Origin: Pseudarthrobacter sulfonivorans | GTDB taxonomy: Bacteria; Actinomycetota; Actinomycetes; Actinomycetales; Micrococcaceae | NCBI RefSeq assembly: GCF_024391045.1 | Contig: NZ_JANFCZ010000013.1 | Location: 1-64,000, forward strand | DNA length: 64,000 nt | Direction of reading: 5' to 3' | Shown: piece after piece, positions 51,145-58,627 of the stretch | Layout of the letters: every line of letters begins with the position of its first letter | How positions within the stretch are numbered: position 1 is the first letter of the stretch | The notes under the pieces: generated by a model | The model's input: the letters and a program-made list of their open reading frames with translations, nothing else | What the model was told of the DNA's origin: nothing | Databases searched by the model: none | Translations under genes and position numbers: made by a program

Positions 51145-51180
51145 AAGAAGAAAAGCACCAGCTCCGAAGAACTGATGCTT
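51145..51180 (-). terminator. intrinsic terminator of the tRNA array
   Basis: On the minus strand a 12-bp stem (51169-51180 with 51153-51164, two G-U pairs) with a UUCG tetraloop (51165-51168) is followed by TTTTCTTCTTT ending near 51145. It lies 6 nt after tRNA-Phe and ends the Glu-Asp-Phe transcript. The rest of 50947-51144 is the promoter region of the Asp23 cluster, with a small GGGGG/CCCCC hairpin at 51103-51116. Confidence 0.88.
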
Positions 51181-51185
51181 CCCAG

Positions 51186-51261
51186 TGGTGGCTCCGACCG
51201 GCGTCGATCCGGTGACCTTTCGATTTTCAGTCGAACGCTCTACCAACTGAGCTACAGAGCC
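51186..51261 (-). tRNA. tRNA-Phe (GAA)
   Basis: 76 nt including an encoded CCA (51186-51188). The cloverleaf begins GGCTCTG at 51261, has D-loop AGCTCAGTTGGTAGAGC, anticodon GAA in CTGAAAATC, and T-arm CCGGATCGACGCCGG. Last of three tRNA genes transcribed leftwards, just before a terminator. Confidence 0.97.
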
Positions 51262-51309
51262 TAGGTGACATGTCACCATGACCGCCGAAATCTCTTCCGA
51301 CAACCAGAG

Positions 51310-51383
51310 CGACCCTGACGGGACTTGAACCCGCGACCTCCGCCGTGACAGGGCGGCGCGCTAACCAACTGCGCTACAGGGCC
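51310..51383 (-). tRNA. tRNA-Asp (GTC)
   Basis: 74 nt without an encoded CCA. The acceptor is GGCCCTG paired with CAGGGTC, the anticodon is GTC in CCTGTCACGG, and the T-arm is CGGGTTCAAGTCCCG. Middle gene of the Glu-Asp-Phe array. Confidence 0.97.
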
Positions 51384-51474
51384 TTGCTTTTCTTGCTTCG
51401 CAGTATCGCTACCGCGTTTTTTCAAGGCCTCCAGCCTACCAGACATTTTCAGTCTGTTTGACCAGTTCCTTGCG

Positions 51475-51547
51475 TACCCCCAACGGGATTCGAACCCGTG
51501 CCGCCGCCGTGAAAGGGCGGTGTCCTAGGCCGCTAGACGATGGGGGC
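51475..51547 (-). tRNA. tRNA-Glu (TTC)
   Basis: 73 nt without encoded CCA. Acceptor GCCCCCA pairs with TGGGGGT (G1-U72 wobble, as in other actinobacterial tRNA-Glu), anticodon TTC in CCTTTCACG, T-arm CGGGTTCGAATCCCG. First of the array; its promoter should lie within 51548-51714, which also leads to the rightward PHP gene. Confidence 0.97.
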
Positions 51548-51714
51548 CAGAACCCGTTCGGAACAAAAGAAAAGGCTTCGGGCCGAGGCCGTCAGTCTTT
51601 GTCGTTTGGTGTTTCTCCGAACTGGACTCTAAAACTATAGGGCCTTGGACGGAATAATCCAAAATCGGCGCCGAAGGCCTCTACGAATGGCGCGGAACAC
51701 GCGAAGATGGACCA

Positions 51715-52734
51715 ATGGATGCCGTCGCCGCACTCAACGAAATCGCCTTCTGGCTGGAGCGCGGGCGCGCTGCCACCTTCAAGGTCCAGGCCTTCCGGAA
51801 AGCGGCCGGCGTCATCGCCAACCTGGCACCCGATGAGGTTGCAGCGCGTGCCCGGGACGGCAGGCTCAAGAGCATGAAAGGTATTGGCGACAGGACCTAC
51901 CAGGTGGTCCGGCAGGCGGTGGACGGCGAGGTGCCGGACTACCTCGCAGATCTCCGCGAACGCGGGCACGAACCGCTGGACGACGGCGGCGCCTATCTTC
52001 GCGAGGCCCTGCGCGGCGACCTCCACAGCCACAGTGACTGGTCCGACGGCGGGTCCCCCATCCCGCTGATGGCTGCGGCCGCGCAGGTGCTGGGCCGCGA
52101 ATACCTGGCCCTGACGGACCATTCCCCGAACCTGACCATCGCCAACGGACTCAGCGCCGAGCGGCTCACCGAGCAGCTCGACGTGGTGGCCGGGCTCAAC
52201 AGCGAAAACACGAACGGCTTCAGGCTCCTGGCCGGCATCGAGGTGGACATCCTGGAATCCGGCGAGCTGGACCAGACGCCGGAAATGCTGGACCGGCTGG
52301 ACATCGTGGTGGCCAGCGTCCACTCCAAACTCCGCGCGGACCGGGCCACAATGACGAAGAGGATGCTCGGCGGCATCACCGATCCGCACACCAACGTGCT
52401 GGGTCACTGCACCGGCCGCCTGGTGGAAGGTTCGCGGGGCACCCGGCCGCAGTCCGAGTTCGATGCCAAGGCGGTATTCGCCGCCTGCGCGGAAAATAAC
52501 GTGGCCGTCGAGATCAACTCGCGGCCCGAAAGGCAGGACCCGCCGGACAACCTCATCCAGCTGGCCCTGGACGCCGGGTGCCTGTTCTCCATCGACAGCG
52601 ACGCCCACGCCCCCGGACAGCTCGACTTCCTCCAGTACGGCGCAGCCCGCGCCGCCCTGAACGAGGTGCCGGCAGATCGCATCGTGACTACCTGGCCGCT
52701 TGACCGGCTTCTGGAATGGGCCGGAAAGTCTTAG
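51715..52734 (+). CDS. PHP-domain phosphoesterase with helix-hairpin-helix N-terminus
   Basis: A 339-residue protein. Residues about 1-85 resemble the helical N-terminus of family X polymerases (AALNEIAFWLE....FRKAAGVIANL, then LKSMKGIGDRTYQVV with a helix-hairpin-helix). Residues 95-335 are a PHP domain with metal ligands GDLHSHSDWSDG, LTDHSP, GIEVDIL, ASVHSK, LGHCTGR and SIDSDAH. The nucleotidyltransferase palm of PolX is missing, so this is a PolX-like protein without a polymerase. It likely hydrolyses phosphates, perhaps in DNA repair. The ATG at 51715 lacks a good ribosome site. Confidence 0.88.
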   Translation: MDAVAALNEIAFWLERGRAATFKVQAFRKAAGVIANLAPDEVAARARDGRLKSMKGIGDRTYQVVRQAVDGEVPDYLADLRERGHEPLDDGGAYLREALRGDLHSHSDWSDGGSPIPLMAAAAQVLGREYLALTDHSPNLTIANGLSAERLTEQLDVVAGLNSENTNGFRLLAGIEVDILESGELDQTPEMLDRLDIVVASVHSKLRADRATMTKRMLGGITDPHTNVLGHCTGRLVEGSRGTRPQSEFDAKAVFAACAENNVAVEINSRPERQDPPDNLIQLALDAGCLFSIDSDAHAPGQLDFLQYGAARAALNEVPADRIVTTWPLDRLLEWAGKS

Positions 52735-52765
52735 GCCATGGGGCCGGGGCGGCGGGCAGCCGGAC

Positions 52766-53479
52766 TTATTTCACGGCGTCGGCGAGCTTCTGCCGGAAGT
52801 CCGCCTTGGTGGTGAGCTTCAGCTTCTCCCCGTTGAGGAAGAAGGTGGGGGTCCCCGTCACACCCAAGGCCTCGCCGTCGGTAATATCTGCCAGGACCCG
52901 CTCCTCCGTCTGCTGGTCAGCCACGGCTGCGTCGAACCGTCCCAGGTCCAGCCCGAGTTCCTCCGCGTACGTGCGGAACAGCGGCGCCTGGGACTGCTGC
53001 TGCCCGGCCCACCGGGCCTGGGTCTCGAAAAGCCTGTTGGCCATTTCCTGATATTTGCCCTGCTGGCTTGCGGCCTCGGCGGCGAGCGCCGCCTGGCCGG
53101 AATTGGGGTGGGCAGAGAGCGGGAAATGCCGGTTCACGAAGGTAATCCGGTCGCCGAACTCGGCCTTTAGCTCCTCCACCACCGGATGGACCGAACCGCA
53201 GGACGGGCACTCAAAGTCCAGAAACTCCACCAGCTGCGCCTTTTCGACAGCCGGCGTGGTGAGCCGGTGGCTGTCCGCGCGGACCAGCTGTTCAGCGCCC
53301 GCGGCACCCGCGGTTGTCCCGGGCACCGCTGCAGGCGCGGGCGCGGGCTTGCTCATCGTCAGTACCGCGTACCAGGCACCACCGGCCACCACGATGACAC
53401 CGAGCAGGATCCAGATGACCAGGCGGATCCGTTTGGCCGGATCCGGCGCGGATCCGCGGGAAGGTGTGGCTGTGAGCAT
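52766..53479 (-). CDS. DsbA-like thioredoxin-fold membrane-anchored protein
   Basis: A 237-residue protein with one transmembrane helix (IRLVIWILLGVIVVAGGAWYAVL) and an extracytoplasmic DsbA-like domain. The redox site is FECPSCGSVHP (CPSC), and GVTGTPTFFLNG supplies the cis-proline loop. It probably oxidises or isomerises disulfides of exported proteins. Two ATGs compete: 53479 has AGGAT about 8 nt upstream and is preferred over 53488. It converges with the PHP gene and diverges from the DMT transporter. Confidence 0.88.
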   Translation of the reverse strand: MLTATPSRGSAPDPAKRIRLVIWILLGVIVVAGGAWYAVLTMSKPAPAPAAVPGTTAGAAGAEQLVRADSHRLTTPAVEKAQLVEFLDFECPSCGSVHPVVEELKAEFGDRITFVNRHFPLSAHPNSGQAALAAEAASQQGKYQEMANRLFETQARWAGQQQSQAPLFRTYAEELGLDLGRFDAAVADQQTEERVLADITDGEALGVTGTPTFFLNGEKLKLTTKADFRQKLADAVK

Positions 53480-53622
53480 GCAACGCATCCTAACCGAGCC
53501 ACGCGGCCACCGTGTCATTACGGGCCACTGTGCCATTACGGGCCCCCGCCCACGGCAGGCACCCGCTGAGAGGTGTCCGATTTCCGCCAGCCCCGAAGGT
53601 TGCAGCGGGCTAGATTGGCAGC

Positions 53623-54582
53623 ATGGCTTCAACTTCCCCTACCAGTTCCGCCCCGTCCGACGCACGTCCCACCCGATCGGGCCGCATCAGCGCACGCGGA
53701 ATCGCCGCTGTCCTGGTCACCGTGGTGTTGTGGGCATCGGCATTCGTGGGCATCCGGGCCATCGGTCCAAACTTTTCCCCCGGTTCCCTGACACTGGGCA
53801 GGTTGGCGGTTGCCGCCGTCGTGCTCGGTGCGCTGGTGGTGCCGCAACTGGCGAGGGGCAGGGCACTGCCGCAGGGGCGTGGATGGTGGCCCATCCTGGG
53901 CTACGGCGTGATGTGGTTCGGCGGCTACAACGTGGCCCTGAACGCCGCCGAGCACCTCCTGGACGCCGGCACCGCGGCCCTTTTGATCAACGTCAACCCC
54001 ATCCTCGTGGCCATCATGGCCGGCCTGTTCCTGAAGGAAGGCTTTCCGCGCTGGCTGATCATCGGGAGCCTGGTGGCGTTCGGCGGGGTGGCGCTGATTG
54101 CGCTCGGGTCCGGGCCGGCTTCCGGTGAACGTTCGACGGCGGATGTTGCGGGTGTGCTGCTGTGCCTCCTTGCCGCTGTGCTCGCCGCCGTCAGCGTGAT
54201 CATCCAGAAGCCCGTGCTGCGGAAGATTCCGGCAGCGCAGGCCACGTGGTTTGGCATCATGGTGGGCGCCATCTGCTGCCTGCCCTTTGGCGGACAGCTG
54301 GCGGCTGAAGTCCAGGCGGCACCCGTCTCCGCAACGCTGGGACTGGTGTATCTCGGTGTCTTTCCCACGGCCATTGCCTTCACCACCTGGGCCTACGCGT
54401 TGTCGCTGATCGACGCCGGGAAGCTGGCTGCCACCACCTATCTGGTGCCCGGGACCACCATCCTGATTTCGTGGCTGCTGCTCAGTGAGGTTCCGTCGGT
54501 GTGGGGCCTGGTGGGCGGTGTGGTTTGCTTACTGGGCGTGGGCCTGACCCGCCGCCGGCCCGGCATCGTGGTCCGACGTTGA
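53623..54582 (+). CDS. DMT-superfamily (EamA) transporter
   Basis: A 319-residue inner-membrane protein with ten predicted helices in two EamA repeats. The second begins near AGVLLCLLAAVLAAVSVIIQ, and LINVNPILVAIMAGLFLKEGF is the conserved end-of-repeat segment. It probably exports a metabolite; the substrate is unknown. ATG at 53623 lies 6 nt after TAGATT (53611-53616) and has no ribosome site, so it is likely leaderless. Confidence 0.9.
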   Translation: MASTSPTSSAPSDARPTRSGRISARGIAAVLVTVVLWASAFVGIRAIGPNFSPGSLTLGRLAVAAVVLGALVVPQLARGRALPQGRGWWPILGYGVMWFGGYNVALNAAEHLLDAGTAALLINVNPILVAIMAGLFLKEGFPRWLIIGSLVAFGGVALIALGSGPASGERSTADVAGVLLCLLAAVLAAVSVIIQKPVLRKIPAAQATWFGIMVGAICCLPFGGQLAAEVQAAPVSATLGLVYLGVFPTAIAFTTWAYALSLIDAGKLAATTYLVPGTTILISWLLLSEVPSVWGLVGGVVCLLGVGLTRRRPGIVVRR

Positions 54583-54622
54583 GCGCGGGCGGCCGGCCTG
54601 AATTCCGCGCTACAGTCGGGAG

Positions 54623-55051
54623 ATGCCCGCCAATTTACCGCCCGGACTGCCCATCATCCCGGAGGGCCCGCACGAGCCGCTTCCCTTCGGCATGTCCGCG
54701 GATGACTTCGAGGCTGCCGTCACCGACGCCCTCGGCCTGATCCCGCCAAAGCTTGCCGCCGCCATGGACAACGTGGCCGTCTTTGTCGAGGATGACTACG
54801 TCCCGGCCCCCGGCGAAGACCCGGACACTGTCCTGCTGGGCCTCTATGAGGGCGTCCCGCTGACGGAGCGGGATTCGTGGTGGGATGCTGGGTCTCTGCC
54901 GGACCGGATCACCATCTTCCGCCGGCCCATCCTGGAGATCTGCGCAACCCGGGACGAGGTGATCCAGGAAGTCGCCGTCACGGTGGTCCACGAGATCGCC
55001 CATCACTTCGGCATCGACGACCACCGGCTGCACGAGCTTGGCTGGGACTAG
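54623..55051 (+). CDS. small zincin metallopeptidase-like protein
   Basis: A 142-residue protein with the zinc motif HEIAHHFGIDDHRLHELG near its C-terminus: two histidines and glutamate in HEIAHH, plus a third histidine downstream in a minimal metzincin-like arrangement. The rest is a compact alpha/beta fold (LPDRITIFRRPILEICATRDEV). This matches the small Zincin_1 family of unknown physiological substrate. ATG at 54623 follows TACAGT (54611-54616) by 6 nt. Confidence 0.85.
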   Translation: MPANLPPGLPIIPEGPHEPLPFGMSADDFEAAVTDALGLIPPKLAAAMDNVAVFVEDDYVPAPGEDPDTVLLGLYEGVPLTERDSWWDAGSLPDRITIFRRPILEICATRDEVIQEVAVTVVHEIAHHFGIDDHRLHELGWD

Positions 55052-55060
55052 CCTGTAATC

Positions 55061-55981
55061 ATGGGACACGACCACACCCACACGCACGGAATCACGGCGA
55101 CTGGCCGGCACCGCAAGCGGCTCATCGCCGTCCTCGCCATCACCCTGACCGTTGTCCTGGTCCAGGTGGTGGGCGCGGCCCTGTCCGGCTCGCTGGCGCT
55201 GCTGGCCGACGCCGGCCACATGCTGTCCGACGCGGCGGGCGTGACCATCGCGCTGCTGGCGGCCTGGATCGCCGGACGGCCTGCCAGCGACCAGCGCACC
55301 TACGGTTACCAGCGGGCGGAGGTCCTGGCCGCCCTGGCCAACGCCCTGATCCTGATTGTCATTTCCGTGGTCATTTTCACCGAGGCCATCCGGCGGATCG
55401 GAGCAACGCCCGAAGTCCACACGGACATCATGCTGTTCGCTGCCATCCTGGGCGGGGTGGCCAACCTGGTCTCGCTGCTCATCCTGCACGGCGCGCACCA
55501 GGACAGCCTGAATGTGCGGGGCGCATATCTTGAAGTGCTCGGCGACCTGCTGGGCTCCGTCGCCGTCATTGCCGCGGCCCTGATCATCATGTTCACCGGC
55601 TTCCAGGCAGCCGACACCATCGCGTCGGTCCTGATCGCCCTGATGATCCTGCCACGGGCCTGGAGCCTGCTCCGCGATGTGGTGGACGTGCTTCTGGAGG
55701 CCACTCCCAAGGGTGTTGAGGTGCAGATGATCCGTGAGCACATCCTCAGCGTCGACGGCGTGGTGGACGTCCACGACATCCACATCTGGACCATCACCTC
55801 GGGCGTGCCGGTGTTTTCCGCCCACGTGGTGGTGGAGGACGGAGTGCTGAACGCCCGGGGCGCAGACCAGGTGCTGGACAAACTCACCGCCTGCCTGGGC
55901 TCCCACTTCGACACCGAGCATTGCACCTTCCAACTCGAACCGGCCAGTCACTCCGAACACGAATCCCACCAGCACGCCTGA
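55061..55981 (+). CDS. cation diffusion facilitator (CzcD-like zinc exporter)
   Basis: A 306-residue transporter with six helices. The first metal site is in LLADAGHMLSDAAGV (HxxxD), and a second HGAHQDSL appears in the fifth helix. A soluble C-terminal domain (VHDIHIWTITSGVPVFSAHVV) dimerises. The N-terminus (DHTHTHG) and the C-terminal end (HSEHESHQHA) are histidine-rich and probably bind zinc. ATG at 55061 follows TAGCCT (55049-55054) by 6 nt and has no ribosome site. Confidence 0.93.
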   Translation: MGHDHTHTHGITATGRHRKRLIAVLAITLTVVLVQVVGAALSGSLALLADAGHMLSDAAGVTIALLAAWIAGRPASDQRTYGYQRAEVLAALANALILIVISVVIFTEAIRRIGATPEVHTDIMLFAAILGGVANLVSLLILHGAHQDSLNVRGAYLEVLGDLLGSVAVIAAALIIMFTGFQAADTIASVLIALMILPRAWSLLRDVVDVLLEATPKGVEVQMIREHILSVDGVVDVHDIHIWTITSGVPVFSAHVVVEDGVLNARGADQVLDKLTACLGSHFDTEHCTFQLEPASHSEHESHQHA

Positions 55982-56048
55982 CGGCCAAGCAGCGGTGACC
56001 CGACACGCCGACCCGGGATACGCCGGAATCACACTCTTGTTGTTTATG

Positions 56049-56088
56049 TTATTGATGTGACTCCTGTTGCTAAAGTGCAACATGTCAC
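56049..56088 (+). promoter_or_regulatory. promoter with nested inverted repeat upstream of the NlpC/P60 gene
   Basis: TTATTG (56049-56054), a 16-nt spacer and TAAAGT (56071-56076) form a promoter. Around the -10 box lie paired arms GTGAC/GTTGC (56057-56061, 56066-56070) and GCAAC/GTCAC (56077-56081, 56084-56088). A regulator bound to this palindrome would control the promoter. The remaining leader to 56180 holds a CCTCTG/CAGAGG hairpin (56093-56120). Confidence 0.5.
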
Positions 56089-56180
56089 GTAGCCTCTGAC
56101 TGCTGGGAGATCAGCAGAGGGGCCGTTGTGCCGCCACCAGACCTCGCTCCCCAGCCTTACTGTCCTGCGAGGTTCTGCGA

Positions 56181-57656
56181 ATGGGTTTGTCCGGGTCCGG
56201 CCTGAAGGCCCTCGTGCTGTGTACCGCCGTCGTTCTTTCCGGAACACTAGCCCTCCCCGCACAGGCATCGCCCTCCGCCGCGGCGCCTGCCATCCAGCGT
56301 CCGGCGTCACCGGATGTTCCCTCCGCCGAGGACATTGCCGCGGCAAAGTCCAACGAAAGCGCGACGGCGGATCAGGTCACCGCCATCGAGCGGCTCCTGG
56401 CGGACGCCGCCGCCTCCCAGCAGGTCACGTTTGGGCTGACGATGCAGGCCAACAATGCGTACAGCGAGGCGCTGGTGGAACTGCAGGACCGCCGAAGCGC
56501 GGCTGACGCGGCCACTGCCCGGGCAGAAGTGGCAGAGCAGGAACAGGACAAAACCCGCAAGCAGGTGGGCCAGCTGGCGGGCGACCTTTACCGCAACGGC
56601 GGCCTGAACCCTACACTCACCACCTTCGTCAGCGGCAACGGCGAAGGGCTCCAGCAGGCCGCAACCCTGCAGGCGATTTCGGCCAGCCGCAGCCGGGCGT
56701 TCGAATCCGCGGAGACCGCGGCTTCCGCAGCGCAGTCGCTTACCGCCGCCGCGCAGGACGCCAACCGGGCCGCCGACGACGCCGCCAAAACGGCCGAGGC
56801 CCGCAAGGCCGAGGCCGAAAGTGCCAACGCGGCCCAGGTCCAGGCAGTGACCGAAGCGAAGGCCCGACGGACCGTCCTGGTGGACCAGCTCGCCCAGCTG
56901 AGGAACACCACCGTCGCGCTGGAGTCCGCCCGCGTGGACGAACTCGACCGGCAACGCGAAGAGGCCCTGCTCGCGGCCATTACGGCCAACGCTGCGCAGG
57001 CGGCCGCGCCCGCGGGTTCCGGTTCAGGTTCAGGTTCGGCAGGGTCAGGTTCAGGTTCGGCAGGGTCAGGTTCACCGGGGTCTGGTTCGCCGGGGTCTGG
57101 TTCGGTAGGCCCAGGGTCAACTGGCTCTGGTTCAAATGGGTCGGGATCAGCAGGGTCAGGCTCTGCGGGGCCCGCACCCCAAGCGCCGTCCGTCCCAGCT
57201 CCGGCACCAGCCCCGGCCCCTGCGCCCGCGCCAGCACCCGCACCGGCCCCTGCGCCCGCGCCAGCGCCCGCGCCATCACCCGGCGGCTCCGTTGAAACTG
57301 CCATTTCAGTGGCGATGTCAAAGGTGGGGTCGCCGTATTTCTACCTGTACGGCGGCACCGGTCCGAATGGTTTTGACTGCTCGGGCCTGGTCCAGACTGC
57401 GTTCGCCGCCGCCGGGAAGTACCTGCCCCGCACCGCTGCCCAGCAGTTCGCGGCCGCTCCGATTCATGTTCCGCTCTCCGAGGCCCGGCGCGGCGATCTG
57501 CTGGTGTGGGGTTCGGCCCCGGGTTTTTATCACGTCGCCATCTACCTGGGCAACGGCGCGGTGGTACAGGCGCTGAACCCCGATGAAGGCATCGGCGTCA
57601 CCCAATTGAGCCGTATGGCCGGGATGCAACTCCATCCCTATGCCGCCCGCTACTGA
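56181..57656 (+). CDS. secreted NlpC/P60 peptidoglycan endopeptidase
   Basis: A 491-residue exported protein. Signal peptide residues 1-29 (LKALVLCTAVVLSGTLALPAQA). Residues about 45-270 are a long coiled coil of Ala/Glu/Gln-rich heptads. Residues about 275-335 are a Gly-Ser repeat linker and about 336-368 an Ala-Pro repeat linker. Residues 370-491 are the NlpC/P60 domain with catalytic NGFDCSGLVQTAF, GDLLVWG and the histidine in YHVAIYLG. It cleaves stem peptides in the cell wall, as RipA-type proteins do in division. The coiled coil may keep it inactive or dock it to partners. Confidence 0.93.
   Translation: MGLSGSGLKALVLCTAVVLSGTLALPAQASPSAAAPAIQRPASPDVPSAEDIAAAKSNESATADQVTAIERLLADAAASQQVTFGLTMQANNAYSEALVELQDRRSAADAATARAEVAEQEQDKTRKQVGQLAGDLYRNGGLNPTLTTFVSGNGEGLQQAATLQAISASRSRAFESAETAASAAQSLTAAAQDANRAADDAAKTAEARKAEAESANAAQVQAVTEAKARRTVLVDQLAQLRNTTVALESARVDELDRQREEALLAAITANAAQAAAPAGSGSGSGSAGSGSGSAGSGSPGSGSPGSGSVGPGSTGSGSNGSGSAGSGSAGPAPQAPSVPAPAPAPAPAPAPAPAPAPAPAPAPAPSPGGSVETAISVAMSKVGSPYFYLYGGTGPNGFDCSGLVQTAFAAAGKYLPRTAAQQFAAAPIHVPLSEARRGDLLVWGSAPGFYHVAIYLGNGAVVQALNPDEGIGVTQLSRMAGMQLHPYAARY
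57008..57285 (+). repeat. GGTTCAGG-type and GCGCCAGC-type repeats coding for linkers
   Basis: About 57008-57170 contains irregular units of ggttcagg/ggttcggc/ggggtctg encoding a Gly-Ser linker with Pro, Val or Thr at intervals. About 57195-57285 alternates cca/gct units encoding Ala-Pro pairs. Both run in frame inside the NlpC gene and are good candidates for slippage and strain-specific length. Confidence 0.75.
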
Positions 57657-57703
57657 CCAGTCCGAAAACTTAATCCGCCCGCCACAACCGCGGGAACCGG
57701 GCC

Positions 57704-58627
57704 TCAGGAAAGTATGTCCTTGGTGACGAACCGGGCGTAGGCGAGCGCCCCGAACACGGCAACGTACCCGGCCTGGAGCAGGGCATTGCTCGCAAAGGAG
57801 TCCCACAGCACCGGCTGGCGCAGCACATCCGCGAACCCGAACCAGTAGTGCGAGAACAGCCACGGGTGAAGCCACTCCAGCTGGGGCAGCTGGTCCGCGA
57901 TCTGGGACGCGACGGACACCACCACCGTCGCTGCCATCGCCCCGACGGGAACAACCGTCATGGTGGACAGGAAGAGCCCGATCGCGGACAACCCTGCGAG
58001 GGACACCGCCAGATAGACAACGATCAGGGCGACCCGCAGTGCGGCCTCCGGTGGCTGCACCACGTCGCCGGACAGAAGGGTCACCGGCCCCACCGGGAAC
58101 AGGGATGCTCCGATCGCCGCGCCGGCCAGGGCCACCGTGATGGGGGCCGCCAGGCAGAAGGCCAGCGCGCCGGCGTACTTCACCAGGAGCAGCCGGACGC
58201 GGCCGGCAGGGGCCACAAGCAGGTAGCGCAGCGTGCCCAGGCTCGCCTCGCCCGCGATGGTATCGCCCGCCACCACCCCGATGGTCAGCGGCAGGAACAG
58301 CGGCACCGCCACGAGCATCGCCGTGACGGCCACAAACAGCCCGTTCTGCGTGATCCGGTCCAGGAACGCCGGCCCGCGCCCGGGAGGTACGTTCGACGAG
58401 AGCCGGACAGCGACGGCGATCAGCACCGGGATTGCGGCGAGTGCGGCCAGCATGGCCCAGGTCCGGCGACGGCGAAAAAGGGTGGCTAGTTCGGACGCCA
58501 GCAGGGACAGGCCGGACGCAGCCGCCGGGACATTCCGGGCGGCCCCTGCACTCGCGGGATCCGCAGTGCGCGCGCCCTCGGCAGCACCCCCGGCACTGGA
58601 AACATCACTGGACACGTCACTGGGCAA
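57704..58627 (-). CDS. ABC-2 type transporter permease
   Basis: A 307-residue membrane protein with six helices (AMLAALAAIPVLIAVAVRL is the first). The N-terminal 40 residues are polar and cytoplasmic. AGDTIAGEASLGTLRYLLVAPAGRVRLLL is characteristic of ABC-2 permeases. It works with the ATPase encoded just upstream, overlapping by 11 nt, to export an unknown substrate. It converges with the NlpC gene across a 47-nt gap without a clear terminator. Confidence 0.88.
   Translation of the reverse strand: MPSDVSSDVSSAGGAAEGARTADPASAGAARNVPAAASGLSLLASELATLFRRRRTWAMLAALAAIPVLIAVAVRLSSNVPPGRGPAFLDRITQNGLFVAVTAMLVAVPLFLPLTIGVVAGDTIAGEASLGTLRYLLVAPAGRVRLLLVKYAGALAFCLAAPITVALAGAAIGASLFPVGPVTLLSGDVVQPPEAALRVALIVVYLAVSLAGLSAIGLFLSTMTVVPVGAMAATVVVSVASQIADQLPQLEWLHPWLFSHYWFGFADVLRQPVLWDSFASNALLQAGYVAVFGALAYARFVTKDILS

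Noticed and set aside
51592..52608. A 338-residue reverse reading frame opposite the PHP gene
   Set aside because: The forward strand has all PHP metal ligands; the reverse product is composed of shadow sequence.
55982..56180. A c-di-AMP (ydaO-type) riboswitch upstream of the NlpC/P60 gene
   Set aside because: Such riboswitches precede many actinobacterial cell-wall hydrolases, but the conserved core blocks could not be found; only a palindrome and a short hairpin are visible.
57008..57285. A CRISPR-like or tandem repeat array
   Set aside because: The units are short, irregular and remain in frame as Gly-Ser and Ala-Pro codons inside a gene; there are no spacers.
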